In this document: positions 10,346 to 22,650 of the stretch, piece by piece
Numbering within the stretch: position 1 is the stretch's first letter
Layout: each line of letters opens with the position of its first letter
NCBI GenBank assembly: GCA_001949185.1
Contig: BDGG01000001.1
Location: 8,750,721 to 8,814,720, forward strand
Length of the DNA stretch: 64,000 nt
Source of the DNA: Ramazzottius varieornatus
Taxonomy: Eukaryota; Tardigrada; Eutardigrada; Parachela; Ramazzottiidae
Direction of reading: 5' to 3'
Translations under genes and position numbers: made by a program
Notes under the pieces: model-generated
What the model saw: only the letters and a program-made list of their open reading frames with translations
The model's database searches: none
Told to the model about the DNA's origin: nothing

Positions 10346-13300
10346 TTACAGGTCCTTCGGCTTCATCATCAGCCAAAGCAGCGCCATGCGGACATAGACG
10401 CCATTCTCCGCTTGCCGGAAGTAGGCCGCACGTGGATCAGTGTCTAGCTCCTCCGAAATCTCCTCCAACCTGTCATGAAGGATAGTCAAATATAAGTGTT
10501 CGATGTTCGATATCGGCTTCAGTGCTCACTGCTTGATTTTATCTACCTGGGTAACGGGTGGAGAATTCTCATCTTGGGACCTTCTCTCGTTTCTTCCCTG
10601 GCCAAGGCCATCAGCTGCGGTGTCAAGATAAAGTTACCACAAGCTGCTTTGTACTCTTCCATGCTGGTGAACCTTTCCTTTTGAATCCTGGTCATGTACA
10701 ACACATCCGTGTCGGGTAGAACTTGTTCCAGCGTTTGGTACTCTTTCTGGGCCACTCCGCGCTCCGCCACGTACTTGACGATCTCTGCAGGCATGCCCAG
10801 CCCCTTTGGTGCCAAGTAGCGAATTTCCTTCACTTTATGGAGAGTCAGCAGCTTGGCCAAGGAGTGGACAGTTCGTCCGTTCTTCAAGTCGCCAACCAGC
10901 GTGATGGTCAGGCCTTTCACCGTACCGATCTCATCGCGAATGGTGAACACATCCAGCAATGCCTGCGTGGGATGCTCCCCAGTCTGAAAACAAACAAAGC
11001 ATGTCGCAGTCGATTCGCCATGCTGTCGCTGATAAGGGAGCTCGGTAAACAAACTGGACAAGATCATTTTCCCCAGTGGCGCACCACTTCAGTCATTGGC
11101 TGGGAAGGTGCGCCGCTTGGGAGAAACGACAGCAAGTTTCCTCTCCCAAGTGACGCACCCGTTCGGTGTAATTGGCTGGGACCGCGTGCTACTTCGGAAA
11201 ACGAGTTTGTCGGATTTGTTCACCTAAGTCCCTTTATAATGTTTACAGCACTTACGCCATCTCCGGCATTGATGAAGGGTCTGGAGCAGCTTCTCGAAGC
11301 TCGCTGAGCCGAATGAGGTTCTGGATGGCGCATGACGATGACATCGGCGTAGGTTGACATGACGGCCATGGTGTCCTCCAACGATTCACCTTTCTCGGCC
11401 GAGCTGAACTGTGAGTGCACGGGCACCACTGTACCACCGAGCCTGTCAAATACAAAAGTAACCATTATATAATTTTTCATTCAAAATGCACATGGATGGC
11501 GAACCTAACGATTCTTGCAAGAGCCTGCATACACCCGTGCAAAGAAATAACAGCGAAGAATGTATGCAGGTTATTCCGAGCACTGTATTCCTGCCTTCTT
11601 CCGGTTAAGCTCCTCTCCAGTACTTACCTCAACATGGCAGTGGAGAAGCTGCAATAAGTCCGTGTACTGACTTCAAAGAACAAGCTGCCCATGACTCGGC
11701 CTCTCAGCCTTGCCGTCAAGTCATCCCCGCGCTTGACCATCTGTTTCATGCGGTGAGCTCCCTCGTAGATCTCATCGACATGGTACTTTTGGAACTGCTC
11801 GACACTGACCACATGGAATGGAAGGCCACGTTGTCCAGAGGGATTTGGCATCCGCACAACTGGCTGCACTTCTTCCACCACGATCTGCGGAGCATGGTCG
11901 GCTCTGGAGGAGACTCGCCGTTGGCGCTTATCGTCAGCTGAGGCAGGCCGTTTGTGCACTTCTTGAAGCTTGCCAAGTAGTGTGTTGTCAACAGGCGTCA
12001 AAACATCATGCGACCAACCATTGCTCAAGCCAACGGCTGGTGTACCGTACGACTCGCCATTGGTCATGGCTGATTGCTTGCCATTGACCATTGGCGCGTC
12101 GCCAGCTCCACCCACCATTTCCACTACAACGGTCGGCACATCGATCCTCGTCTTGGCCGCTTTTTCTCTTGTCGGCACTTCCTTGTTGTATTCCCGCTCG
12201 TTCCGCACATCTTTGCCGAAGCCGGGTTGGACCACGACGCTTCCGTTAACGAAGACGTCGACTCCACGAAGCGTCACTCTTTGTACCTTGCCACGAACAG
12301 CCATGCCGGCGAAGGGTGTCCACTTGGCTTTGGAGAACTGGGTTTCTGCGGCGATGACCCAGTCTTCATCCATGTCGACTTCGACGGTTGTGTCCCATTG
12401 TTCCGGTAGGCCAAAGATCCTCTTGGGGTTGTCGTGAAGCTTTTCCTTGATGTCGTCGAGGGTGAGCCGTCCTTCGTTCACCGCATTCAACAACAGCGGC
12501 AACATTGTCTCCAAACCTACCATCGCAACAAGTTCTAGTTTCCAGATAGCAATTCTTAGACATAATTCTGTTTTTCTGATTCGCAGACCTAATTCTGTCT
12601 TTTTGGGCTTTGGTTCCATCAGTGAATTCCAATTTCAACTTTGAACTTGGAATTTGGGCGAGAAAACTGGACAAGATCGTCTTTTCCCAGTGGCGCACAC
12701 CTCTGGCTATTTGTCTTCAGAATGTGCGCCACTTGAGAAAACAATCAAACTCGACAAGAACGCTTCCCAACCGACGCACACCGCCACAAGCACTCAAAAT
12801 CTGCGTCACTCGAAAAGAATAAACTTGCCAATTCTGGTCGCCGAGCTTTATTTCCATCAACTTTATTTTACGTGCCTGGGAAGCCCGGTGGCGAATTCTT
12901 GCTTGTCTTCTCTCCGACCAAATGGGGCGCATGGTCGGTGGCGAAGCAGTCGATGACCTTCATGTTGTCCCACAGAGCATCCTGGTCTTCCTTGCTCTGT
13001 AAGGGCGGCTTGACGCTCCTGAACTCCTGCGGGACATCCTCGGCCGTCAAGAAGAGGTGATGCGGTGTCACTTCACACGTTACTTTCAGGCCTTTCTCTT
13101 TGGCTTCTCTAATGAGCAGTATTTCATCCCTTCGACTGACATGACAAAAGTGGACATGCCGTCCGTAGAGATGAACGAAGAGCAACACGGCGCCCAAGGT
13201 GTGTCCTTCTGCGTGGACGCAAATCGGTCTACTGGACGGCCATTTGACAAAATGGCCCTTCCACAAGGACATGTCACTGAGCTCCAAAGTGGAAAAGGTA

Positions 13301-16300
13301 CAGTTCAAGTACATCTTCAACGCCGCGGCGTCCTTGGCCAGCTTCCCCACGCTCTTGGCGTTGTCAGCCGACGCCCCAACGAACAGTGCATAGTCGCAGA
13401 GGGCCTTCTTCTTGGCGGCATTCTGCGCAACCTTCAACAACAAAAAATTACCCGTTAAATCTTTGTCTTTTTCTGTCGCATCGTCGCTCATCTTTGAGAA
13501 CAGATGAAAGTATGATCAATAATCGCGGAACGTAATTCAGCGGACAATTCTTTCATACATCTTTTTGGAAGGAATTTTCCTATCAAGTGCGTGCCGAGCA
13601 CGGCCTTGACAGGCTTTTAACAAGGCCGTGCCAGGCACATCCTTGAGAGGCATTTCCACAGGAAAAGGCAGAATACATTCAGCACCCAAAATGCCGACTC
13701 CCCCATGAGCCACCAGACTTCTTAATGAGAATTCTGACCTTTAGTGTTTCTTCGTCGACGACAGATGGGGTGGTGTTGGGCATGCAGCAGACCATGGTGA
13801 TGCCACCAGCCAGTGCGGCTGCGGTACCGGAAGTGAAGTCTTCCTTGTGGGTGGCGCCGGGTTCGCGCATGTGCACGTGCACGTCGATGAGGCCGGGCAG
13901 GTGGATGATGCGTCGAGAAGTAATGGAGTCCAGAGAGCGGTTGATGGGTGGTGGAGAACGGTGATTGTAGATGGACTCGATCAGCAGCTTAGCCACCTTG
14001 ATGTCGGTGATGAGCGGGGTGGAAAAGTCCACCGCGGTACGACGCGTTCGGTAACCTGAAAGAAAGATCACTTTTCATTCGTCCTGCTGAACTCCTTCTT
14101 CTGGCTCAGGCCATCGGGGACAAAAAATCAGACATCATTGTTTGCTTCAAGTGGCGCACACTGTCAGCCAACAGAACTGGCATAGTGCGCCACTTGGAAG
14201 AACGGTTACTCAAGTGGCGCACACTTCCAGCTAATAACACGGGAGACGTGCGCCACCACAAAAATCAATCTTGTCCTGTTTGTTTGCCGAGCGGCCATAA
14301 TCTGTACCTTGTGTGGGACCGCCGGCAGGTTCTGCGACTTCTGCGGCGATCAGCGTTGAAGAAGCTCGACGTGCACCGCCTTTCTGGCTGGGAATGTTGA
14401 TGACGAGATCGAAGGCTTTCAGCTCCGAGGTGGGCGGAATTAGCGAGCCGCGTCGACCACGGTCTTCGTTTTCTTGTTTCGGAGGCCACTGCAGCGACTC
14501 GATCTTGACCCCGCGTTCTTGGTAGAAGTGAGCTGTACCTTCACTTCCGGCCAGCCTAAAAAGCACCAACCGTCAATTCATATTTTTTCCCTGATTTTCC
14601 TTAATTTTGGTCCCACTAACCGGAAGTCCATCTTTTGCAGAAGTTGCACTGCCGCGAAGAGTTCTTGCTTGTGAGCCAAGCTGCCTACACTCAAGTAGAC
14701 GCCATCGTTCTTTCCGTCGGGGTAACGGAAGCCGGACGCACTCATCATGGCTTTGAGGAACGCCACTTGTCGTTCTTTGCCGAAACAAGCCACTTCTCCC
14801 GTACTGGACATCTCGACACCCAAGCTGACATCGGCTTCTGGGAGACGCGAGAAGGAAAACATGGGCACCTTCACGCCCACTCGCTCCCAGTTGGCATGTT
14901 TGATCCGGAAACTGTCTTCGGGTTGCAGCTTCAAGCCCAGAGCGATGCGCGTCGCCACACCAACGAAGTCGTGATCGAGCGTCTTCATCACGAAGGGAAG
15001 AGAACGACTGCATCGAAGGTTCACTTCGATCACTTGCAGATTATCCTCCTGCACAAAGGACAAAAGTCATCGTTACAAAAGAGCTCGACTCGATGTAACA
15101 AACTCGACAAGACTGTTTTCGCAAGTGGCGCAAGGTGTCACTATTGTTAGCCGAGAGCACGCGCCACTTGAAACCTCGACAAGATTATTTTCTTACGTGG
15201 TGCACGGCTTCAGAGATATCGGCTGGAAGCGCGCGCCACTTGAAAGAGCGATGATGTCGACTTTGCAAGCCCAGCACCCCAAACGAAACAAAGGATAGTA
15301 AAACCAAGAAACTAATTTCGTAAATTGAGTACACATTCAAACAAAATTTTTTCTCTGCCAAAAAAAGGACCAATTATGAAAAGCCCATATAAAAAACAGA
15401 AACCTCTGTGTTCTCCGGAAATACCGACCTTTGCTATAAGCTGCAAGTTGAAAGGCCCATTGACATGTAGGCCCTTCCCCAACTTGGTGACGATATCACC
15501 GATGCGACTCAGCGTCTGTTCGGTCAAGTCTTGGGGAGGAGTGACAAGGGTGGCGTCGCCAGAATGGACGCCGGCATTCTCGATGTGCTCGGAGACGGCC
15601 ATGCAGACGATATCGCCATTGGCGGCGATGGCGTCCACGTCGATCTCTTTGGCTTCCTGGATAAACTTGGATACGACGATGGGCTGGTCCTTGCTGACTT
15701 TGGTCGCCAGCTGGATGTAACCGTCCAGTTCTTGTCGGCTGTAAGCCACCTGGAACGTCAACCATAGATATTAATAAGAACCCAAAAGCACTGCAAGTAC
15801 GCAACAAAAGGATAAGAGTCAAGGCCGTGTCCACGGTCAAGACAGGGCTGTGCTGACAGTAAAGACTTTGACATCAAGATGGGTGTTGGCTTACGTTCAT
15901 GGCGGCGCCACTGAGGACGTAGGAGGGACGAACTAGGCAAGGATAGCCCACTTGTTGGCAAAAGTGAAAAGCCGCCTCCAAGTCTGGACAGTACTTCCAG
16001 GCCGGCTGTCGGATCTTGAGGTCGTCAAGCAGACGCGAGAACTTGAAGCGGTTCTCGGCGTTGTCGATGGACGACGCACTGGTGCCCAGGACTTTGCACT
16101 ACGACAAGCAAGCTGTTAGTCTGCTACAGAAGAGACATCTTGGTTATGGTACCTTTTCTCTGTCCAAGTCGATAGCGATATTATTGGGTAGTTGACCACC
16201 CATGGACAAGATGATGCCTTCGGGTTGTTCCAGCTCGTAGATCTCCATGACCGACTCGAAGGAAATCTCCTCAAAGTACAGTCTATCACACTTGTCATAG

Positions 16301-19300
16301 TCTGTGCTGACAGTCTCGGGGTTGCAATTGATCATGACCGAGGACCTTTCTTGACGTCGCAGCTCGTCCAGGCAGCCCACCGCGCAACAGTCAAACTCCA
16401 CCGAGCTGCCGATCCTGTAGACGCCTGAGCCCAACACGATCACCACTGGCTAGAAAAACACGAAAAAAGCTAGCACTTATTCCCTGTAGCTTAGTCTCTA
16501 ACGTACAGACACATTCCGAAGAGAAAGCTATACAGCGACAGATGTCAAGAAAATGTTCCAACTCGCTTCACACACCTGCGCACCACGACATACTACCAAA
16601 GTCAGACGCCACCTGTATGCAGGTTTGCGAGGCGAAAACTAGTACAAACATCGCGTTCCTGCATACGTTTGACCAGTAAACTGTGGGGCTTCAACGGTAT
16701 ACAGGTCAGTGCAAAGTTCTTACGGGCTTTGTTTACCTGTGAGTTTTCGATGGGGTAGGTGACATCATGCTGTTGGCCATGGTATGTTAAGTATAGATAG
16801 TTTGTTTCTGCCGGCCACTCGCCCGACAGCGTGTCAATCTGTTTGACCCAAGGTCGAATCTCCAGCCTTTTTCGATGGGCTCTGACGGCTCGTTCTTCGT
16901 TCTTGATGCAGACCGCGATCTGCTTGTCGGAGAAGCCAAGACGTTTGGCTTCCAGCAGCAGCTCGCCATCGAGGTCGTCCAGCCTGAAGGACTTGATCTC
17001 GCCCCTCGAAGCAAGCTTCAGGTTCATCTGGATGATGTTGTTCATTCGCTGTAGGAACCACTTGTCGATTCTGGTCCATTCGTGTAGAACGTCGAGGGAC
17101 AGCTTTCCTTTGGCCAAAGCCGTGGCTAAAGTAAGCATTCGCTTGTCCGTTGGGTGCCGCAAATCCTAAATAGAAAAACCCTCAAATGAGAAGCAAAAAA
17201 CCCTCAAATGAGAAGCCGGCAAATGAAATGTTCAAGATCCTTGTACCAAGTGGCGCACTTCTTCATTGCTGCTGGCTGGAAGCGTGCGCAACTTTCGATT
17301 ACGATTTGCATATTTCGTCAATAAAACTGTTTTCTCGCCTATTACACCCCTACGTGAAATACTACCTCCTCCGAGACTGGTTCCCGGTAAGGATCAAAGC
17401 CACTAAGATGCTCGTCGACCATCCGGAAGGCTTTCTGGAAGGCTTCTTCGAAGTTGCGACCAATGGCCATCACTTCGCCGATACTCTTCATCGAACTTCC
17501 AATCTATAAAGACCAGCCGCTGTTAAAGTCTCTGATCCACTGATGTTAGTTAGAATGGCAGCAGAAAGCGAAGGTACCTTGGTGTTGACTTTGTCGAACT
17601 TGTTGAGATCCCATCGTGGCATCTTCACGACGCAGTAGTCCAGACTGGGTTCGAAGCAGGCCGTCGTCTTCTTCGTCACCGAGTTCCTCAGCTCGACCAA
17701 ACTCTGACCGATGGACAGCTTGGCGGCGATGTAGGCCAGGGGATAGCCTGTAGCTTTGCTGGCCAGAGCCGAACTGCGCGACAGACGAGCGTTCACTTCC
17801 ACCACGTAAAACTACAACAAAACACACATCTGATCAACTGGACAAACAAAGAATCTGCTATTACCCTCAAAATTCCGCATGGGAAAAGTATCTGATCTTG
17901 ATAGTTAAGGGACATTATCTAACTCAAACTATTCCGAATTCGGATGGAAAGCACACTTCATCTTTGATTTTTTAGCAAACATAAGTATTTTCTAAGAGTA
18001 GCTACGCTATTTAACTAATTGAATTTTCAGAAATGTCTCCTTGGACCACTGCTTGATGAATATTTTCAAATCTTCAAAACGTTTCCGTCTTACCTCTAAT
18101 GATTTGGGGTCGAGTGCATACTGGATATTGCATTCTCCCACCACGCCCAAATGGCGAATGATCCGTATAGCCGCGGTTCTCAGCAAGTTGTACTCTTCGT
18201 TGGACAGTGTCTGACTGGGCGCCACCACCACCGACTCGCCGGTGTGGATGCCCAACGGGTCGACATTCTCCATGTTGCAGACGGTGATGCAGTTATCGTG
18301 AATGTCCCTGACCACCTCATACTCCACCTCTTTCCAGCCACTCAACGACTTATCAATCAGGATCTGTCGCGAGACGGTAAAAGCCTTCAGGGCTAAGGCC
18401 TCCACCTCGCTGGAATCTTTGGCGAACCCCGAACCTAGTCCACCCAGAGCGAAAGCTGCCCGAATCAGCACTGGGTAGCCGATCTCGGCAGCAGCTGCCA
18501 CCGCTTCAACGATGCTTTCCGCCGATCGACTAGGCGCCACCTACAGAAAGATTCGGATTTATTTTTTTGAAATTCAAAAGTTCGATCAAACCAGTCGCGT
18601 AGAATGCTGTGTAAAGTAAGAGAGATCGTAGACAAGCTCCTGCAGGCCTTCTTCCGCCTGACGCAGAGCAACACAGTTTCACTAGTACAACATACACAAT
18701 AAACTAATACTCGATGGCTGTGAAGTCGATAATCAAATTTTCTGGAAGACGCCGAGTTACTCAAAACGGCCTTTATTCTTTCAATGTTTTTTTTTACCAA
18801 CCTTGTAGCCGACTTCTTGCATCTTCTCAGCGAAAATCTTGCGGTCTTCCGTGTTGATGATGACCTGTACTGGCGTCCCCAGCACAAGAACTCCATATTT
18901 CGAGAGAACGTCGGACTTGTGCAGCTCGATACCGCAGTTCAGTGCTGTTTGTCCACCGAAATTCAAAAGGATGCCGTCCGGCCTTTCCGACTCGATCACC
19001 TAATAGTACAAGCATTGATTGTCACCAGCTACCAAAAGAAAAAGATCGATCGTATTGAGTACACAGTATCAAATAATTATACAGCCTTGATTCGACTGTG
19101 ATGCCCGGGCTTTACATATTTTTGACAATACGCGTGTCAAGAATTATGCCTTTTTTTCTACAAACATACTTGTGTGACATAGTGAAGAGTGATGGGCAGG
19201 AAGTAGACCGTAGTGGCGAGGTTCTTTGAAGTCTGGACAGTGGCGATGTTGGGGTTGATGAGGACCGTGTTGATGCCTTCTTCTTGAAGGGCTTTGATGG

Positions 19301-21850
19301 CTTGTGAGCCCGAGTAGTCAAACTCACCAGCCTGACCGATGCTCAAGCCACCAGAACCCAGGATCAGCACCTTGCGAGGTTTGGGCGGTGTCCGCTCCTC
19401 ACCTCTCGACGGCGCCAGCTGGTTCAGTATAGCTGCTTTCAAGTCATGCGACTTCTTCACCGTGAAACTTCGAACACCATCGAGAAAGACGTCAAACAGG
19501 CATTCCAGATCTCGGGGACCTGCTGCATGCTCGGGATGAAACTGAACCCTGCAAAGAGCAAAGCAGACAACCAGGTTTCAGCCAATGGGCAGCTCTCAGC
19601 CACTTGCATACTCAAAATCGGGCACAGTAGGTAAAGGAGTGTATGTAGGTATGTAAAACACTGAACCTGCATACTCAGGCCTTGGGCAGATCCAGTACGA
19701 GATTTGTATGCAGGAGCGTGACAGACTACCCCTTATTGCCTTTTCTCAATACTTTACAGCGAAATGTGATTTTTTTCATCTCGGTTTTTCAGGGACTATC
19801 TTCAAGTATAATGAATTTAGGTCAAACTTTTATGCGTATTATTTGTCTGTGAAAAATATCTGCTTACGAGAAGACAGGCTTTGTGAGACAGATAAGTCCT
19901 TCGTTGGTCTCATCGTTGGCATTCTGGAAGAGTTCTTCCCAGCCCTTCGGTAGCGCAGTCGTGTCCAGTTCGTAGCCGTGGTTCTGACTAGTGATGAAGC
20001 ACCTGTTGGTCCCACATAGTCGCGCAGGCTGGTTGTGGCCGCGATGGCCGAAGGGCATCTTACGGGCTGTCAGTCCGGCGGCCAGTCCAACGATCTGATG
20101 TCCCATGCATATACCTAATCCACGAAAAAAATCTCGCGTGTTCTTGATGGAATTACAACGAGACAAGGCAGTTAGGCTATCGGAATCCCCTATGTGGGAC
20201 AGTGGGAGTAACCGATAGGTGAACAATCTTAACAAGACCGTAACCCAAGTGGCGCACGTGCCCACTGTTACCGACCGATAACGTGCGCCACATCGAAAAC
20301 AAATTTTGTCGACTTTGATTGTTTCGCCAAAGTGGCGCACATTTTTTGCGTTACTGGCTGGGAGCGTGCGCCATTCAAACTCATTGTAACAAGATTGTTT
20401 GCCGCGGTCCATATCTCACCAAAGACAGGTTTCATGTGGGGGAGTTGGAAGTAGTGTGCGAGGTTGGTTATGAGCATTCGACACAGCTCGGGGTCGCCAG
20501 GTCCGTTACTGATGAAGAGTCCGTCGAACTGCGGCATGAGAGAAAGCAAGTCACAATCCCAAGGTGCTACCTGCACTGCAACGTTTCGGGCCAGGAAGCA
20601 TCGAAGCTGGTTGTATTTCAGACCGCAGTCAATCACTAGGACTTTGAGCTTTCCGGCAGGATTCATCATTTTGGATAGTGTCTGTAAAACAACCCAATGG
20701 TTCCAGAACAAGTAAACAATTGAAAAACTAACATATTGTTCGGAAATATTTTCAAGTTCCCACAATGTTTAATCTATCTTCGAGGTAGCTCTTTACCCGT
20801 TCAAGGTTTTGTTCGAACTCAAATGGGATTGGCTTACTTTAGTTGAGACTTCGGCGACCAAATTTCTTTGGGTGATGTCAAAGAAATTCAGCGATCTGGG
20901 AATCGTGTCTCCAGCAATGATCTGGAAAACACAGTCAACAAACATAGTGATCGGAAGTCGATACATTAATTGGCGCACTGTATAAGAGATTGCGCTATAA
21001 GAGATCGCGCTATATTCGTACTTTTCCTGCCATGGTCCCAGATGATCGTAGTTTCATCGTCAATGCTCTCGTGTCGATTCCTAGCACATACATGCTTGGG
21101 TTACAGTCAATAGGATGACTACGATGCTGTGTGGCGGTACTTACCCGAGATTCCGGTGACATTTTGCTCGATTAGCCACTGGTCAAGAGATCTGGAAGCA
21201 TTCCAGTGGCTATACTGCGCACTCAGCTCTCCGACAACCAAGCCAACTGGCCATACTTTGGACGACTCGTGCCACCGAAGCAGATCCTTCTCGAGAGGTT
21301 CCTCTTCATCTCTGGGGACGCCATAGTTGCCAATCATAGGGTAGGTGAGGACGAGAATTTGGGCATGGTACGATGGATCCGTCAGCGATTCAACGTAACC
21401 CACCATTCCCGTCTGGAAAACTACAAGACAAAACCGAACTCTAATTTCTTTCCATGCTAAACCTCCTTAACACACTGCTCCACACTCTTGAAGATCCGAA
21501 ATAAAAGTACAGCTTGACCAACAATGCTCCACGTTGGAGTTATGCAACAGGTTTCGGACAAAGTGGCGCAAGACCAAGCCACGAATGACGTAACAGGCAA
21601 ACCTGTTCTGCGTACAGTTATTGGCTGGGTAGTAAAACGCTGCCTGAACGACGCCATGCGCGACTTGCTCGAGCGGGAATAATTCCCGTAGCTGTCTATA
21701 AGGACAATTCAAAAGCGCGCCAAAACACTATCGACGATTCTGGTTACGCAGACAGAACCTACCGACTTCTCCGTCAACGTCGCGCTCAGCTCCGAACCGT
21801 CCTCCAGGTAAGCTCGATCCATCTTCGAGGATCAGAGTAACGCGCTCCAT
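10346..21850 (-). CDS. CAD: CAD: glutamine-dependent carbamoyl-phosphate synthetase / aspartate transcarbamylase / dihydroorotase
   Basis: Cytosolic multienzyme for the first three steps of de novo pyrimidine synthesis. Twenty-three exons, 5' to 3': 21850..21763, 21420..21145, 21080..21022, 20921..20838, 20681..20420, 20114..19868, 19548..19170, 18999..18802, 18540..18094, 17811..17578, 17503..17366, 17165..16737, 16449..16153, 16098..15895, 15749..15429, 15048..14621, 14555..14308, 14055..13739, 13431..12876, 12516..11628, 11442..11256, 10983..10547, 10469..10346. They give about 2282 residues; human has 2225. Glutaminase: GICMGHQ with nucleophile Cys near residue 259, and VQFHPEH. Synthetase halves begin [16 protein letters not shown] and [14 protein letters not shown]. 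Dihydroorotase: [13 protein letters not shown] and ATDHAPH. Transcarbamylase: [25 protein letters not shown]. All recognised catalytic motifs are intact. One intron (12517..12875) needs a GC donor. Seven introns hold clear palindromic repeats. Confidence 0.95.
11039..11224. repeat. Palindromic repeat P, locus 7 (two dyads)
   Basis: Dyads at 11072-11119 and 11145-11196, with left arm GAGCTCGGTAAACAAACT and right arm GAGTTTGTCGGATTTGTT. CAD intron between transcarbamylase exons. Confidence 0.87.
11524..11570. repeat. Short inverted repeat, CCTGCATAC family, copy 1
   Basis: CCTGCATAC at 11524-11532 faces GTATGCAGG at 11562-11570 across a 29-nt loop, in a CAD intron. Confidence 0.6.
12652..12835. 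repeat. Palindromic repeat P, locus 8 (two dyads, second diverged)
   Basis: Dyads at 12687-12735 and 12765-12812; the second has CCGACGCAC and GCGTCACTCG. CAD GC-AG intron. Confidence 0.8.
13591..13637. repeat. Hairpin with CACGGCCTTG arms, copy 1
   Basis: CACGGCCTTG at 13599-13608 pairs with CAAGGCCGTG at 13621-13630, flanked by further pairing (GTGCGTGCC with GGCAC). CAD intron. Confidence 0.6.
14132..14293. repeat. Palindromic repeat P, locus 9 (two dyads)
   Basis: Dyads at 14147-14196 and 14210-14256; the right arm GTTTGTTTGCCGAGC ends about 15 nt from the splice site of the neighbouring CAD exon. Confidence 0.85.
15096..15252. repeat. Palindromic repeat P, locus 10 (two dyads)
   Basis: Dyads at 15122-15170 and 15193-15242, in a CAD intron. 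Confidence 0.83.
16615..16666. repeat. Short inverted repeat, CCTGCATAC family, copy 2
   Basis: GTATGCAGG at 16615-16623 and CCTGCATAC at 16658-16666, in the opposite order to copy 1. CAD intron. Confidence 0.6.
17232..17300. repeat. Palindromic repeat P, locus 11 (one dyad)
   Basis: Dyad at 17246-17293 with the right half eroded to GTGCGCAACTTT. CAD intron. Confidence 0.72.
19665..19714. repeat. Short inverted repeat, CCTGCATAC family, copy 3
   Basis: CCTGCATAC at 19665-19673 and GTATGCAGG at 19706-19714, in a CAD intron. GTATGTAGGTATG at 19640-19652 may be an eroded third arm. Confidence 0.55.
20226..20406. repeat. Palindromic repeat P, locus 12 (two dyads)
   Basis: Dyads at 20245-20292 and 20327-20374. 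The right end lies about 14 nt from the CAD exon boundary at 20420. Confidence 0.83.
21555..21650. repeat. Probable degenerate copy of palindromic repeat P
   Basis: CAAAGTGGCGCAAGACCAAGCC and a later TTGGCTGGGTAG resemble one half and the loop of a dyad, but the opposite half is not clear. CAD intron 1. Confidence 0.35.
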
Positions 21851-22650
21851 TCTGCGACCGGCTCCGCAACGCTTTAGAAGCAACTGGATACTGCAAATCG
21901 CTTGCTCGATCTGGGATTTTCTGGTGGCCGTCTTCAGTTACACGAAACCTTCACCAAGTTCTGACTACTAAACGATAAGAAGAACAGCGGAGTGACAAGC
22001 TGTTTCGCTGATGGAAAATGCCTTGACTTCAGAGACATTTTGCAAACGACAATATGGCGCAATACCTTTTCCAGAAGTGGACCAACGGAGTAAGGGTGAC
22101 TCATGCGGCGCGCCATCAAAGTCTGAAATAGTTTCATTATTAAGGATTTCGAAGTTCAAAGTGGACTTTGACGTTGAGGCCATTCAACTCCGTGACTTTC
22201 AATTACCACCTGTCTGGATTACTAAACGTTGCTTTCAATCAATATACTGAGTTTCCTACTAAGCTTAATGTTTTCGTTTCTGTTGTTGCATTAGTAGAAC
22301 TGTAGAACAGAACAATTTCTCGGTGAAGATGTCACAGTTTTGTGGATCAAATGTTGCGTTTCATAAACAAAAAAGTCAGTCAGTTTTCAGATGCCTAATT
22401 GCCTACCAAAAACTTCGAGCACAAAGTACTACTAACTACTATTCGCGAAGTATGAATACCACTCATGGTGCCTGGATAGCAACTTGGCAAGCCGTTCGGC
22501 CGAACTCATTTGATTTTTGATTTGATTGAATCAGTCCAGGGGAATCGTTCTTCTTAGTTCTTCATCTGGATTCTGGAATCTGGATTTGTTAATTGCCATT
22601 CGGGAAACTGGGATATCACGTCTTACGCTTTTGGTGGCCTCTACTGCTGC
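21851..22650. promoter_or_regulatory. Divergent intergenic region between CAD and dehydrogenase copy 1
   Basis: About 800 nt separate two outward-facing start codons, so both core promoters should lie here or in unlocated 5' exons. I see no confident TATA box, initiator or repeat. This is positional inference only. Confidence 0.35.
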
